Source: CAIKMD01 sp963729935
GTDB lineage: Bacteria > Pseudomonadota > Alphaproteobacteria > ATCC43930 > CGMCC-115725
DNA length: 64,000 bases
Direction of reading: 5' to 3'
NCBI GenBank assembly: GCA_963729935.1
Contig: CAVSPW010000005.1
Coordinates: forward strand, 186,001 to 250,000
Made by a program: the position numbers and the translations under genes. This document shows positions 56,601 through 64,000 of the stretch, in pieces. The notes under the pieces are model-generated. The model was not told the DNA's origin and made no database searches. It saw only the letters and a list, made by a program, of their open reading frames with translations. Position 1 is the first letter of the stretch. Each line of letters opens with the position of its first letter.

Positions 56601-57590
56601 ATGCGCATCGACACGCATCACCATTTCTATTCGCCCGGCTGGAAGGAGACCGAGAATGGCTTCGCCGGGCGCCCTGGCGGCTTCGTCTTCCCCGGAAACC
56701 GCGATTGGACGCCGGAGAAATCGCTCGAGGACATGGCGAAGGGCGGCGTCGATCGGGCGATCCTCTCGCTCGCCTCCATTCCCGGCAACTGGTTCGGCGG
56801 CGATCCCAAGCGCGCCGCCGATCTCGCGCATGAATGCAACGAATACGGCGCCAAGCTCACGCGCGAGCATCCGGGCGTGTTCGGGCTCTTCGCGCCGCTC
56901 GCGATGATCGACGTCGAGGCGAGCCTCAAGGAGATCGCCTATGCGCTCGACGTGGCCAAGGCCGACGGCATCGGGCTCTCCACCGTCTATGGCGACAAAT
57001 GGCCGGGCGACCCGATGTTCGATCCGATCTTCGCCGAGCTCAACCGGCGCAAGGCCTTCGTCTATTTTCATCCCACGACGCCGGCCTGCTGCGGCCAGAT
57101 CCTGCCCGAGCTGCGTCCGGCGGGCGGCGGGTCGATGCTCGAAGTGCCGTTCGACACCAGCCGTTGCGTCGCCAGCCTTCTCGTCAACGGCACCCTGGCC
57201 AAATACCGCGACATCAAATGGATGTTCGCGCATTCGGGCGGCAGCCTGCCCTCCCTCGCCGGCCGCATCGCCAATTTCCTCGGCGGCGGTCAGCTCCACG
57301 CCGATGCGAATGCGGTCGCGGCGCGGCTCGAGAAGATCGCGCCCCAAGGCGTGATGCAGGAGTTCGCGCGGCTCTACTTCGACACCGCCAACGGCGCCTG
57401 GCCCGCGAGCATCGCCGCGCTCTTGAACATCGTCGATGTCACGCATGTGATGTTCGGCAGCGACTTCCCCTATTTCAGCTGCGCGCAGAACCGCGATCTG
57501 CTCGAAGCGCTGGCGCTCGACGCCGCATCGCTCGACGCGATCAATTCCGGCAATGCCGAGCGGCTCTTCCCGCGCTTCCGGCGGGGCTGA
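56601..57590 (+). CDS. Amidohydrolase family protein (ACMSD-like decarboxylase/hydrolase)
   Basis: A 329-residue metal-dependent TIM-barrel protein. The ATG at 56601 is preceded by GGGAGG. The first-strand metal motif DTHHHFYSP, a His in KWMFAHSGGSLP and the Asp in VMFGSDFPYF match the amidohydrolase-2 group that includes aminocarboxymuconate-semialdehyde and gamma-resorcylate decarboxylases. It lies between an esterase and a binding protein gene. Decarboxylation of an aromatic or muconate-like acid is plausible; hydrolysis is the alternative. Confidence 0.87.
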   Translation: MRIDTHHHFYSPGWKETENGFAGRPGGFVFPGNRDWTPEKSLEDMAKGGVDRAILSLASIPGNWFGGDPKRAADLAHECNEYGAKLTREHPGVFGLFAPLAMIDVEASLKEIAYALDVAKADGIGLSTVYGDKWPGDPMFDPIFAELNRRKAFVYFHPTTPACCGQILPELRPAGGGSMLEVPFDTSRCVASLLVNGTLAKYRDIKWMFAHSGGSLPSLAGRIANFLGGGQLHADANAVAARLEKIAPQGVMQEFARLYFDTANGAWPASIAALLNIVDVTHVMFGSDFPYFSCAQNRDLLEALALDAASLDAINSGNAERLFPRFRRG

Positions 57591-57638
57591 ACGCAAACCG
57601 TTTATCGACAACAAGCTTATGAGATGAAGGGATCGATC

Positions 57639-58649
57639 ATGGTCACGCGTGGAGTGCTGCGTTGGGCTCTATTTGCGCTGGCGGGGGCGAGTTTGGCGGC
57701 CGGATCGGCGCGGGCGGAGCAGGCCCCCGTGATCTTGGCCTTGCCGTCGGTCAACGTCTCGTTCACGTCGCTTTATCTCGCCGAGGATTTGCACCTCTGG
57801 GCCGATCAGGGCCTCGAGGTCAAAACCATCGTCATCCCGGGCGTCGGCACGAACAACGCCGTCATCAACGGCTCGGTGCAATTCGCCATCGGCTCGTCCG
57901 ACGCGCTCACCCGCGCCTGGGCGCACGGCCAGCACATGCAGGCGATCGGCGCCGGCGTCAAGAAGACCATGGAATGGGTGATGATCCGCAAGGACATCGC
58001 CGAGGCCGCGCATTTCGACCCGGCCGCGCCGCTGAGCGAACGCGCGAAAATCCTCAAAGGCCGCAAGATCGCGGTCACCGCCATCGGCTCGCTGCCCGAT
58101 GCGGTGTTGCGATCGGTCGCGGCCGAAGCGGGCATCGCCCCGGGCGATATCGAGACGGCGACCATGCTGCCGCCCGAGATCATGGCGGCGTGGAAGACGA
58201 AGCGGATCGACGGGTTTTCCAACGCGATGCCTTACGCGCAGCAGGTGATGGCCGACGGCTCGGGCGTGATGGTCTCCGACCCGACCAAGGGCGAGCCGAC
58301 CAAGTTCTTCCCGATCGCGGCGTCGATCGTGACCGTGCGCGCCGATTACTGCCCGGCGCATGCCGATCTCTGCGCCAAGTTCATGAACGGCATGATCGCG
58401 GCCATCAAGATCGTGGTGACCGACCGCGCGAAAACCATGGCCGAGATGAAAAAGCGCTTTCCCGCTTATGACGAGACCGTCCTCGCCATGGCCTATGACG
58501 CGCTGAAGGATGCCGAAAACGATCCGCCGCGCGTCGATCCGAAGGCGATCGAAAACGGCGATCGGATGAACATCGCGGCCGGATTCTTGAAGCCCGAGGA
58601 AAAGCTCAAGGATTATGGGCCGCTGATCGACAACAGCTTCATCAAATAG
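57639..58649 (+). CDS. NMT1/THI5-like ABC transporter substrate-binding protein (paralogue of 6.5 kb gene)
   Basis: A 336-residue exported protein; the ATG at 57639 (after AAGGGATCG) is favoured over 57624. Signal peptide: VLRWALFALAGASLAAGSAR. The mature protein aligns along its whole length with the one encoded at 6471-7490, sharing AAHFDP, RIDGFSN-type, RADYCPAH and YGPLIDN-type blocks. It follows the amidohydrolase gene by about 50 bases and may bind its substrate. No permease or ATPase gene is nearby. Confidence 0.87.
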   Translation: MVTRGVLRWALFALAGASLAAGSARAEQAPVILALPSVNVSFTSLYLAEDLHLWADQGLEVKTIVIPGVGTNNAVINGSVQFAIGSSDALTRAWAHGQHMQAIGAGVKKTMEWVMIRKDIAEAAHFDPAAPLSERAKILKGRKIAVTAIGSLPDAVLRSVAAEAGIAPGDIETATMLPPEIMAAWKTKRIDGFSNAMPYAQQVMADGSGVMVSDPTKGEPTKFFPIAASIVTVRADYCPAHADLCAKFMNGMIAAIKIVVTDRAKTMAEMKKRFPAYDETVLAMAYDALKDAENDPPRVDPKAIENGDRMNIAAGFLKPEEKLKDYGPLIDNSFIK

Positions 58650-58797
58650 CGCCGCGCCTCGTCTGCCTCGCCCGCACCTCCTCCTATGCTAGAGTTCGGC
58701 GGGTCATGGCCGAGGGAGGCCGTGAAGAACAAGATCGGCACGGGCGGATTGCCTGAAGCAGGCGGCCGCGACCGTTCGGCCCGGAGGAGCGATTAAG

Positions 58798-59589
58798 ATG
58801 CTGGAGCTTTATCATCACGGAACCTCGGTTTGCGCGGCGAAGCCGCGCATCCTTCTGGCCGAGAAAGGCTTGGAATGGACGAGCCATTACATCGACATCC
58901 TGAAGGGCGAGCAGTTCACGCCCGCCTATCTCAAACTCAATCCGAAAGGCGTCGTGCCGACCCTCGTTCACGACGGCAAGGTGATCCGCGAATTGACCTT
59001 GATCGGCGAGTATCTCGACGAGGTGTTCCCGGATCCGCCGATGAAGCCCGACAACGCGCTCGACCGTCATACGATGCGGATCTGGACCAAGCGGATCGAC
59101 GAAGAAGTCTTCCCGGCGACCTCCGTCATCACTTTCGCCATCTCGCACCGGCATGCGGTTCTCGCCAATCCGCCGGCGGTCTTGGACGAATACGTGAATA
59201 AGCTCGGTCCCGCGGAGGCGCCGCGACGGCGCAAGCGTCTCGAGACCGGCATCGAGGACGACGACGCCAAGGCGGCGCTCCGGGTTTTCGACGCTTTCTT
59301 CTCCGATATGGAGACCGCCCTCGCAAGCCGGCCCTGGCTCGCCGGCGAACGCTTCTCCTTGGCCGAAATCGGCGTCATCCCCTTCGTCAATCGGATCGAC
59401 ATGCTGGCCTTGTCGGGGATGTGGACGGAATCGCGCCCCCGCCTCACCGGCTGGTGGGAGCGCATCAAGGCGCGCCCAATGTTTCAAGATGCGATGTTTA
59501 AATACGTGCCGCCCGCGCTGCGCACGCTCATGACCGAGAAGGGCCGCGAGGCCTGGCCGAAAGTGCGCGCCGTTCTCGGCACGGCGTAG
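58798..59589 (+). CDS. Glutathione S-transferase family protein
   Basis: A 263-residue GST. The N-terminal thioredoxin-like domain shows ELYHHGTSVCAAKPRILLAE, the cis-Pro motif NPKGVVPTLVHDG and RELTLIGEYLDEVFP; the C-terminal helical domain has RPWLAGERFSLAEIGVIPF (N-capping box). Family members conjugate glutathione, remove halides or isomerise maleyl compounds. Its position at the end of the 52.7-59.6 kb series suggests detoxification or isomerisation of a catabolic intermediate. Confidence 0.9.
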   Translation: MLELYHHGTSVCAAKPRILLAEKGLEWTSHYIDILKGEQFTPAYLKLNPKGVVPTLVHDGKVIRELTLIGEYLDEVFPDPPMKPDNALDRHTMRIWTKRIDEEVFPATSVITFAISHRHAVLANPPAVLDEYVNKLGPAEAPRRRKRLETGIEDDDAKAALRVFDAFFSDMETALASRPWLAGERFSLAEIGVIPFVNRIDMLALSGMWTESRPRLTGWWERIKARPMFQDAMFKYVPPALRTLMTEKGREAWPKVRAVLGTA

Positions 59590-59627
59590 GAGCCAAACCG
59601 GACCGGGATTCGAGGCGCAAGACTTCG

Positions 59628-60047
59628 ATGACTCCATCGGAACGGATCGATCGGCTGATCGCGGAACTCGCGGACTGGCGCGGCAAGATTTTCGCCGGCA
59701 TCCGCAAGGCCATCCTCGCGGCCGACCCGGAGATCATCGAGGAATGGAAGTGGATGGGAAGCCCGGTCTGGTCTCGCGACGGGCTGATCGCGGTCGCCAA
59801 CGCCCATCAGGGGAAGGTGAAGCTGACCTTCGCCCATGGAGCGAGCCTCCCCGATCCCGACGAGCTCTTCAATGCGGGCCTCGAAGGCAATGCGCGGCGC
59901 GCCATCGATTTTTTCGAGGGCGACAAGATCGACGAGCGCGCGCTGAAAAATGTCGTCCGCGCCGCGATCGAATACAATCAGATGAAGCGGAAGAAGAAAG
60001 CCCCTGCGGGTACGCGCGCGAAGCCGCGCAAAAGCAAGAAGACGTGA
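59628..60047 (+). CDS. DUF1801-like protein with Lys-rich tail
   Basis: A 139-residue protein whose first about 115 residues fit the small YdhG/DUF1801 fold (EEWKWMGSPVWSRDGLIAVANAHQGKVKLTFAHGA). The last about 24 residues are strongly basic (KRKKKAPAGTRAKPRKSKKT). It is 38 bases after the GST gene. The tail closely resembles the N-terminal tail of the convergent cupin gene at 60147-60650. Function unknown. Confidence 0.82.
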   Translation: MTPSERIDRLIAELADWRGKIFAGIRKAILAADPEIIEEWKWMGSPVWSRDGLIAVANAHQGKVKLTFAHGASLPDPDELFNAGLEGNARRAIDFFEGDKIDERALKNVVRAAIEYNQMKRKKKAPAGTRAKPRKSKKT

Positions 60048-60146
60048 GGCGATCGGTTTTTCGCGTTCATTGCCGCGCCGGCTGCGCGCGCCGCGCCGTT
60101 TGGCCGATTGCCGGCCGGACGCGCTTCTGACGCCTGAGATCGGCGA

Positions 60147-60650
60147 TTACGGGCGGCCCGCGAGCGTCACGGTCGTGAAATCCGCCGGCATGACGATCTC
60201 GAGCAATTCGCAATCCGCGGAATAGTCGCGCACCGCATGGACGATACCGGGCGGCTGGAGCCAGCACGTGCCTTCGCGCATCGTGTGCGCGCCAAAGCCC
60301 TCAAAGTCCGTCGTCATCCAGCCCTTCAAGACATAGATCATCTGGAAGTCGACCTCGTGATAGTGCCATTCCCCGGCGCCGCCATCCTCCGCGGGCCGCA
60401 CGTGGCGGATGACATGCGCGACCGCCATGCCCGCGGTGGCGTCGGCGATGCCGAGATCGCGATAGACCGCATGGCTGCGCAACCCCGCCTTGAAATCGGC
60501 CTCGCTATGATGCCTGACGCTCAGCTTGTGGCGCGGGCGCTTTTTGGCTTTGACTTTGGCTTTGGTTGCGGCCGTCGCGACCGAGGCCTTGCGCGCCGTT
60601 TTTGGCGCGACTTTCTTCGCCTTGCGCGGTTTCGCTTTTTTCGCTCCCAT
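60147..60650 (-). CDS. Cupin domain protein with Lys/Ala-rich histone-like tail
   Basis: A 167-residue protein. The first about 42 residues are Lys/Ala-rich (AKKAKPRKAKKVAPKTARKA), like histone-H1-type tails that bind nucleic acid. The rest is a single cupin barrel with metal motif GEWHYHEVDFQMIYVLKG and second motif CWLQPPGIVHAVRDYS. Convergent with the DUF1801-like gene. A DNA- or RNA-associated cupin sensor is possible but unproven. Confidence 0.82.
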   Translation of the reverse strand: MGAKKAKPRKAKKVAPKTARKASVATAATKAKVKAKKRPRHKLSVRHHSEADFKAGLRSHAVYRDLGIADATAGMAVAHVIRHVRPAEDGGAGEWHYHEVDFQMIYVLKGWMTTDFEGFGAHTMREGTCWLQPPGIVHAVRDYSADCELLEIVMPADFTTVTLAGRP

Positions 60651-60689
60651 GGCGCGTGCTCCTTTGCGCTCTCCCCGGCGAGAGCATAA

Positions 60690-60814
60690 CCCAAACCGTG
60701 GGCGACTACCCGTGCGTCGAAAAAGCCAAGCGCGTCGCCTGCCCGGCCCTTATCCTCACCGGCGGCGAGGATTGCGCCCATCCCATCGCCAAACGGCTTG
60801 CACGCTTCCCCTGA
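60690..60814 (+). pseudogene. Fragment of an alpha/beta hydrolase C-terminus
   Basis: In one plus-strand frame this stretch reads VEKAKRVACPALILTGGED followed by IAKRLARFP and a stop, the region around the catalytic Asp of alpha/beta hydrolases. No N-terminal part or start is present, since the upstream side is occupied by the cupin gene promoter. It looks like a decayed remnant. Confidence 0.4.
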
Positions 60815-60827
60815 GTATCGGAACCGC

Positions 60828-61037
60828 TCATTGGCCGCGGCGGACCAGCATCCGAAGGAGCGTCCAGATCGTTCGCGGGGTGAGGAAGCGCAGCCCGGCG
60901 CGCAACTCGCGCGGCCGCAACACCGCCTTCATCGGCATGGCGCCCATGATCTTGCCTTCGATCAGCAACCCGTCCGGATGCGGCCGCACCGCCGTCACAT
61001 CGATCAGGTCGGTCTTCTCGGGCGTATAGAACTTCAT
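60828..61037 (-). CDS. Small protein co-encoded with FAD oxidoreductase
   Basis: A 69-residue protein beginning MKFYTPEKTDLIDVTAVRPH four bases after the oxidoreductase stop, so probably co-translated. It has a beta-rich N-terminal half (HPDGLLIEGKIMGAMPMKAVL) and a basic helical C-terminus (RTIWTLLRMLVRRGQ) that could touch membrane. I do not recognise it; a subunit or chaperone of the oxidoreductase is an inference from linkage. Confidence 0.65.
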   Translation of the reverse strand: MKFYTPEKTDLIDVTAVRPHPDGLLIEGKIMGAMPMKAVLRPRELRAGLRFLTPRTIWTLLRMLVRRGQ

Positions 61038-61041
61038 CGCG

Positions 61042-62619
61042 CTATCTCGTGAGGCGGTCGAAATCGATTCCGAGATCGCCGCAGATCTTCACCGCCGTCG
61101 CGCGGCCGCCGCCGGTGACCCCGCCCGGCGGGTGCATGAAGGTTCCGGCGAGGTAGAGCCGCTCGATGCCCGGGACGGCATATTGGGACAATTCCGCCGT
61201 CGGCCGATGCCCGCCGAATTGATGGAGATACTTGCCGACGCCGCCGACATCGGCGTGCTGGAAAGTCGGCGAGTGGCGCCGCACGTCGAGCGGCGAGTCG
61301 AATTGGTAGGCGACGATGTCCGCATCGCCGGCGTTGGTGCAGTAATGGCGGTACTGATTCAGGAGCCAATCGGCGTATTGCCGCTTGCGCGTCTCCCACG
61401 CCTCGGCCCCGCCCTCGCGCAGCGCCCAAGGACCGAAGCCGAAGATGGTCAGCGCCGCCTTGCCCGGCGGCGCGCGTGACGGATCGAACTGGCTGTTGAC
61501 GTGCGCCGCCATGATCGCGTGCTGGCCGAGATCGCCGTAGCGGAAATCGTCGAAGATGCGGCGATAGGCCTCGAGCCGCGCCGGCGCGAAATTGACCAGC
61601 GCGACCTTCGCCGCTTCGTCGCCCGCGCGATAACGCGGCGGCGCGTTGAGCGCGAGATGCCCCGCCATGATCGAAAAGCTCGCGGTCGTCGCGGCCTTCG
61701 CGTTGCCCGCGACCACGGGATCGAGCCCGTCGACATAGCGCTCGAGCAGCCAGGGATGGATCTGGCCGATGATCGCGGTCTTGGCCGCGATCGTCTCGCC
61801 GCCGGCAAGGCGCACGCCGGTGGCACGCCCGCCGCTGACGAGGATCTTCTCGACCGCGCTGCCCTTGCGGAATTCGGCGCCGTGGGCCCCGAGGCAGCGC
61901 ATCAGCGCCTCGACGAGCGCGCCGCTGCCGCCCACAGGCACGCCGGAAGGATAGGTGTGGACGAAGCCGGGCATGGTGAAGAGGGCCAGCCCGGTGCCTT
62001 TCTCTTCGGGCGCGATCAGCAGCTCGTTGGCGAATTTCAGAAGATGGATTTTCACCTTCTCGTCGGTGAAGAGCTCGTTGACCAGATCGAGCAGGCTTTT
62101 CTGGGCGGCGTGCATGATCTCGCGCCCTTCGGCGCTTTGATCGAGCAGCGCCCAGAACGGGCCCTGCGGCACCGGCGGCACGAACATGCCGGCCGTGATC
62201 AGCGGCAGGACGGCTTTGCTCTTTAGCGCGAAGCGGCGATAGGCCTCGCCGTCGCGGGCCGAGACGGCGGCGATCGACGCGCAGGTGCGGTCGAGATCGG
62301 CATAGCTCACGAGCGAGGTCTGATCGTCGAAGATGGTCGAGAAGATGCCTTCGGGGTGGATGTATTTGAGGCCGTATTTGGAGAGCAGGCCGAGCTCGTC
62401 GTTGAGCAGCAGCGGGTTGGCCTGGATGATGATGTGCGTCGCCGAATGCCAGTCGTGCCGGAACCCCGGCGCGACGTTCTCGCCGGTGACGACCCCGCCG
62501 CCGAACCACGCGTTCTTCTCGAGGACCAGGACCTTCTGTCCGGCCTTGGCGAGATAGGCCGCGGCGACGAGGCCGTTATGCCCCGAGCCGACGACGACGA
62601 CATCGTAGGAAGCTACCAT
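61042..62619 (-). CDS. Phytoene desaturase-like NAD(P)/FAD-dependent oxidoreductase
   Basis: A 525-residue flavoprotein of the CrtI/PYROXD2-like group. The FAD motif is DVVVVGSGHNGLVAAAYLAK with LVLEKNAWFGGGV, and the C-terminal FAD-contact region is YLAGTFMHPPGGVTGGGRAT. No other carotenoid genes are nearby, so desaturation of a terpenoid is not assured. It is divergent from a MarR-type gene across a perfect inverted repeat that overlaps its likely promoter. Confidence 0.88.
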   Translation of the reverse strand: MVASYDVVVVGSGHNGLVAAAYLAKAGQKVLVLEKNAWFGGGVVTGENVAPGFRHDWHSATHIIIQANPLLLNDELGLLSKYGLKYIHPEGIFSTIFDDQTSLVSYADLDRTCASIAAVSARDGEAYRRFALKSKAVLPLITAGMFVPPVPQGPFWALLDQSAEGREIMHAAQKSLLDLVNELFTDEKVKIHLLKFANELLIAPEEKGTGLALFTMPGFVHTYPSGVPVGGSGALVEALMRCLGAHGAEFRKGSAVEKILVSGGRATGVRLAGGETIAAKTAIIGQIHPWLLERYVDGLDPVVAGNAKAATTASFSIMAGHLALNAPPRYRAGDEAAKVALVNFAPARLEAYRRIFDDFRYGDLGQHAIMAAHVNSQFDPSRAPPGKAALTIFGFGPWALREGGAEAWETRKRQYADWLLNQYRHYCTNAGDADIVAYQFDSPLDVRRHSPTFQHADVGGVGKYLHQFGGHRPTAELSQYAVPGIERLYLAGTFMHPPGGVTGGGRATAVKICGDLGIDFDRLTR

Positions 62620-62630
62620 CGTGGCCTCGT

Positions 62631-62649
62631 TCGTCAGGTTGCCTGACGA
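62631..62649. promoter_or_regulatory. Perfect 8-bp inverted repeat, candidate MarR operator
   Basis: Arms 62631-62638 and 62642-62649 are exact reverse complements around a 3-base centre. The site lies 12 bases before the oxidoreductase ATG and about 80 bases before the MarR-type ATG, the expected place for a repressor controlling one or both. Confidence 0.65.
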
Positions 62650-62730
62650 GTATGCGGCTCCCGGGTGTAAAACTCAACTTATTTGGCTAAACCTGCTTGG
62701 CACGGCGGGATCGGATTGTGGATCGAGCGA

Positions 62731-63252
62731 ATGGCACGGGACAGGTCGTTGGACTTTCCAGGCGAGAGGCGGTGGCGGCGGACGAATATGAGCCGCCTCC
62801 TCTTCACGGCCGCGTGGCTGTTCGATAGGCGCATCCTCAACTACGTCAATGAGCACGGCTTCCCGGACCTTCGGATGGTGCATTTGCACCTTCCGCGCAA
62901 TATCGATCTTGGCGGCACGCGCCTCACGGAGCTGGCCGCGCGGGCGGAAATATCGAAGCAATCGATGGCCGAGATCGTCGATGCTTGCGAGGCCATGGGG
63001 CTCGTCGGCAGGATTTCGGACCCCGCGGACCGCCGCGCGAAACGCGTTGCGCTGACGCCGCGCGGCCATAAGCTCATAAATATCGTCCGCGCGGCGATCT
63101 CTTCCGCGGAAAAGGAATTAAGGTCTCAGGTCGGCGTCGAAGCGGCCCAAGCGCTCGCCAGCACCTTGATCGACTACGTTGGACGCGGGTCGCCCACGAA
63201 AGCCAATTCCGGTCGCCCGAAACGCGCGCCGCCGGACCGCTCGCGATCCTGA
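62731..63252 (+). CDS. MarR-family transcriptional regulator
   Basis: From the ATG at 62731 (MARDRSLDFPGERRW) the protein has 173 residues; a TTG at 62683 would extend it. The winged HTH reads LTELAARAEISKQSMAEIVDACEAMGLVGRISDPADRRAKRVALTPRG, with the MarR wing DPADRRAKRV. The C-terminus is basic and probably disordered. It probably binds the inverted repeat at 62631-62649 and controls the CrtI-like gene. Confidence 0.87.
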   Translation: MARDRSLDFPGERRWRRTNMSRLLFTAAWLFDRRILNYVNEHGFPDLRMVHLHLPRNIDLGGTRLTELAARAEISKQSMAEIVDACEAMGLVGRISDPADRRAKRVALTPRGHKLINIVRAAISSAEKELRSQVGVEAAQALASTLIDYVGRGSPTKANSGRPKRAPPDRSRS

Positions 63253-63274
63253 CCGGCAGCGAGGATGACGCGCG

Positions 63275-63988
63275 TCAACGCGCCTTTGCCTTGCGGACGC
63301 GCATTCCCGGCTGCGCGTCGCCGCGGCGCCAGCGCATCAGGCCGAGCATGAGCGCCAGCGGAAAGACGTAGAGCGCAAGCGTTGACGGCTCGGTCACGCG
63401 CGCGAGCCCGGTGATGGTCATGGTGCCCGTAGCGGTGCCGAATTGGGTGTTGGGAAAACCGGTGGCGGTGTAGCTCACCCCTGTGAAACTCGGCGTGCCG
63501 CCGGCGATGCCGTCGATCTCGAGCGCGAAATCGGGCACGCCGGGGAAGAGCCCGGCGGCGCCGTATTGCGATCCGCCGATCACCAGCCTGTCGATGAAAT
63601 TCCCCGGCGCCAGCGCGACGTAGTCATAGGCGATGGTCGCCACGTTGAGCGGGATGCTGAGACTGTTGAGGGTGATCCCCGTCGTCTGATCCGACACCGA
63701 CACCGCCGTGTCGAAGGTCAGGGTGACGTTGCCCGTCACCGGATCGTACGGCGCCCCGGCCTGAAACCCCGAGGCCGAGAAGTCGATGGTGAGGGTGATC
63801 GGCATGGCCGCCGCCGGCGCGGCGAGACCGAGGACGAGCACCGCCGCCGCCTGATAACGCAGCGCCGCAAGACTGACGACAAGCGAGGATCGGGCACGAA
63901 GCCGGGCCCGGAATACACGCAATTTGCTGCTCCCCCTTTTTGCGATGCCGCTTTGGGCAAGTCCGCCGCGGCGGCGACCGGGTGCCAT
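63275..63988 (-). CDS. PEP-CTERM sorting domain protein
   Basis: Up to 237 residues. A signal peptide is visible at RYQAAAVLVLGLAAPAAAMP (about residues 45-64), so the true start may be later than 63988. The body is a beta-rich, Gly/Thr/Phe-rich exported domain. The C-terminus has the EPSTLAL motif, a hydrophobic stretch (ALYVFPLALMLGLM) and RWRR, the PEP-CTERM signal recognised by exosortase. No exosortase gene lies in the window. Confidence 0.8.
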   Translation of the reverse strand: MAPGRRRGGLAQSGIAKRGSSKLRVFRARLRARSSLVVSLAALRYQAAAVLVLGLAAPAAAMPITLTIDFSASGFQAGAPYDPVTGNVTLTFDTAVSVSDQTTGITLNSLSIPLNVATIAYDYVALAPGNFIDRLVIGGSQYGAAGLFPGVPDFALEIDGIAGGTPSFTGVSYTATGFPNTQFGTATGTMTITGLARVTEPSTLALYVFPLALMLGLMRWRRGDAQPGMRVRKAKAR

Positions 63989-64000
63989 GCGAATAATCGT

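Noticed and set aside
63240..63300. A plus-strand stretch reading ILTGSEDDA, like an alpha/beta hydrolase fragment
   Set aside because: Too short, with no flanking similarity; probably chance.

Overview
This 64 kb, GC-rich window is a chromosomal segment of an alphaproteobacterium. The evidence is the complete tol-pal block fused to ruvCAB and yebC, a CcrM-type GANTC methyltransferase, a zapA / 6S RNA / ymdB neighbourhood, and the order ispE, TPR lipoprotein, ETF-QO, uracil-DNA glycosylase, lytic transglycosylase, moaB. That last order looks most like Rhodospirillales-type genomes, but I cannot fix the order or genus from sequence alone. No rRNA, tRNA, CRISPR array, integrase or insertion sequence was recognised.

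Layout. 0.1-1.4 kb: a peroxidase-like/PEP-mutase-like pair. 1.5-7.5 kb (minus): serA and serC with a two-hairpin leader, a small membrane protein, a long Pro/Ala-rich exported protein and an NMT1/THI5-like binding protein. 7.6-12 kb (minus): thiD, glmM, a terminator and ftsH. 12-21.8 kb (minus): tilS, cpoB, pal, tolB, tolA, tolR, tolQ, ybgC, ruvB, ruvA, ruvC and yebC, mostly overlapping. 22-24.2 kb (minus): a LysE-type exporter, ymdB, a 6S RNA not in any ORF, zapA and a small coiled-coil gene. 24.4-26.8 kb (plus): an unusual two-gene operon of a ParB-like protein and a PodJ-like SEL1 membrane protein that share an N-terminal motif. 26.9-31.6 kb: an accessory patch with two LysR regulators, an O-methyltransferase, a cytochrome c and a cupin. 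31.7-36 kb (minus): ispE, a TPR lipoprotein and ETF-QO. 36-45 kb (plus): DNA glycosylase, lytic transglycosylase, moaB, a radical SAM protein, a BigR-type persulfide sensor with rhodanese and TauE/SafE exporter, a SAM hydrolase, rnhB and ccrM.

45-52.4 kb: an FMN reductase, a second binding protein and mutY (minus), then a DciA/DUF721 protein, a DsbA-like thioredoxin and smc (plus). 52.5-59.6 kb looks like an accessory catabolic cluster: a stand-alone MetE-like protein bracketed by palindromic repeats, an SDR lacking its catalytic residues, a cupin-like protein, an alpha/beta hydrolase, an amidohydrolase, a third binding protein and a GST. 59.6-64 kb: two small proteins with matching Lys-rich tails, a hydrolase fragment, a CrtI-like FAD oxidoreductase divergent from a MarR-type regulator across a perfect inverted repeat, and a PEP-CTERM protein.

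Most of the window is housekeeping: cell-envelope constriction (tol-pal, zapA, slt, glmM), recombination and repair (ruvABC, mutY, udg), chromosome organisation (smc, ParB-like, ccrM) and serine synthesis. The best candidates for something undescribed are the ParB-like/PodJ-like pair, the sulfur-stress operon with its visible promoter and operator, and the 52.5-59.6 kb cluster.
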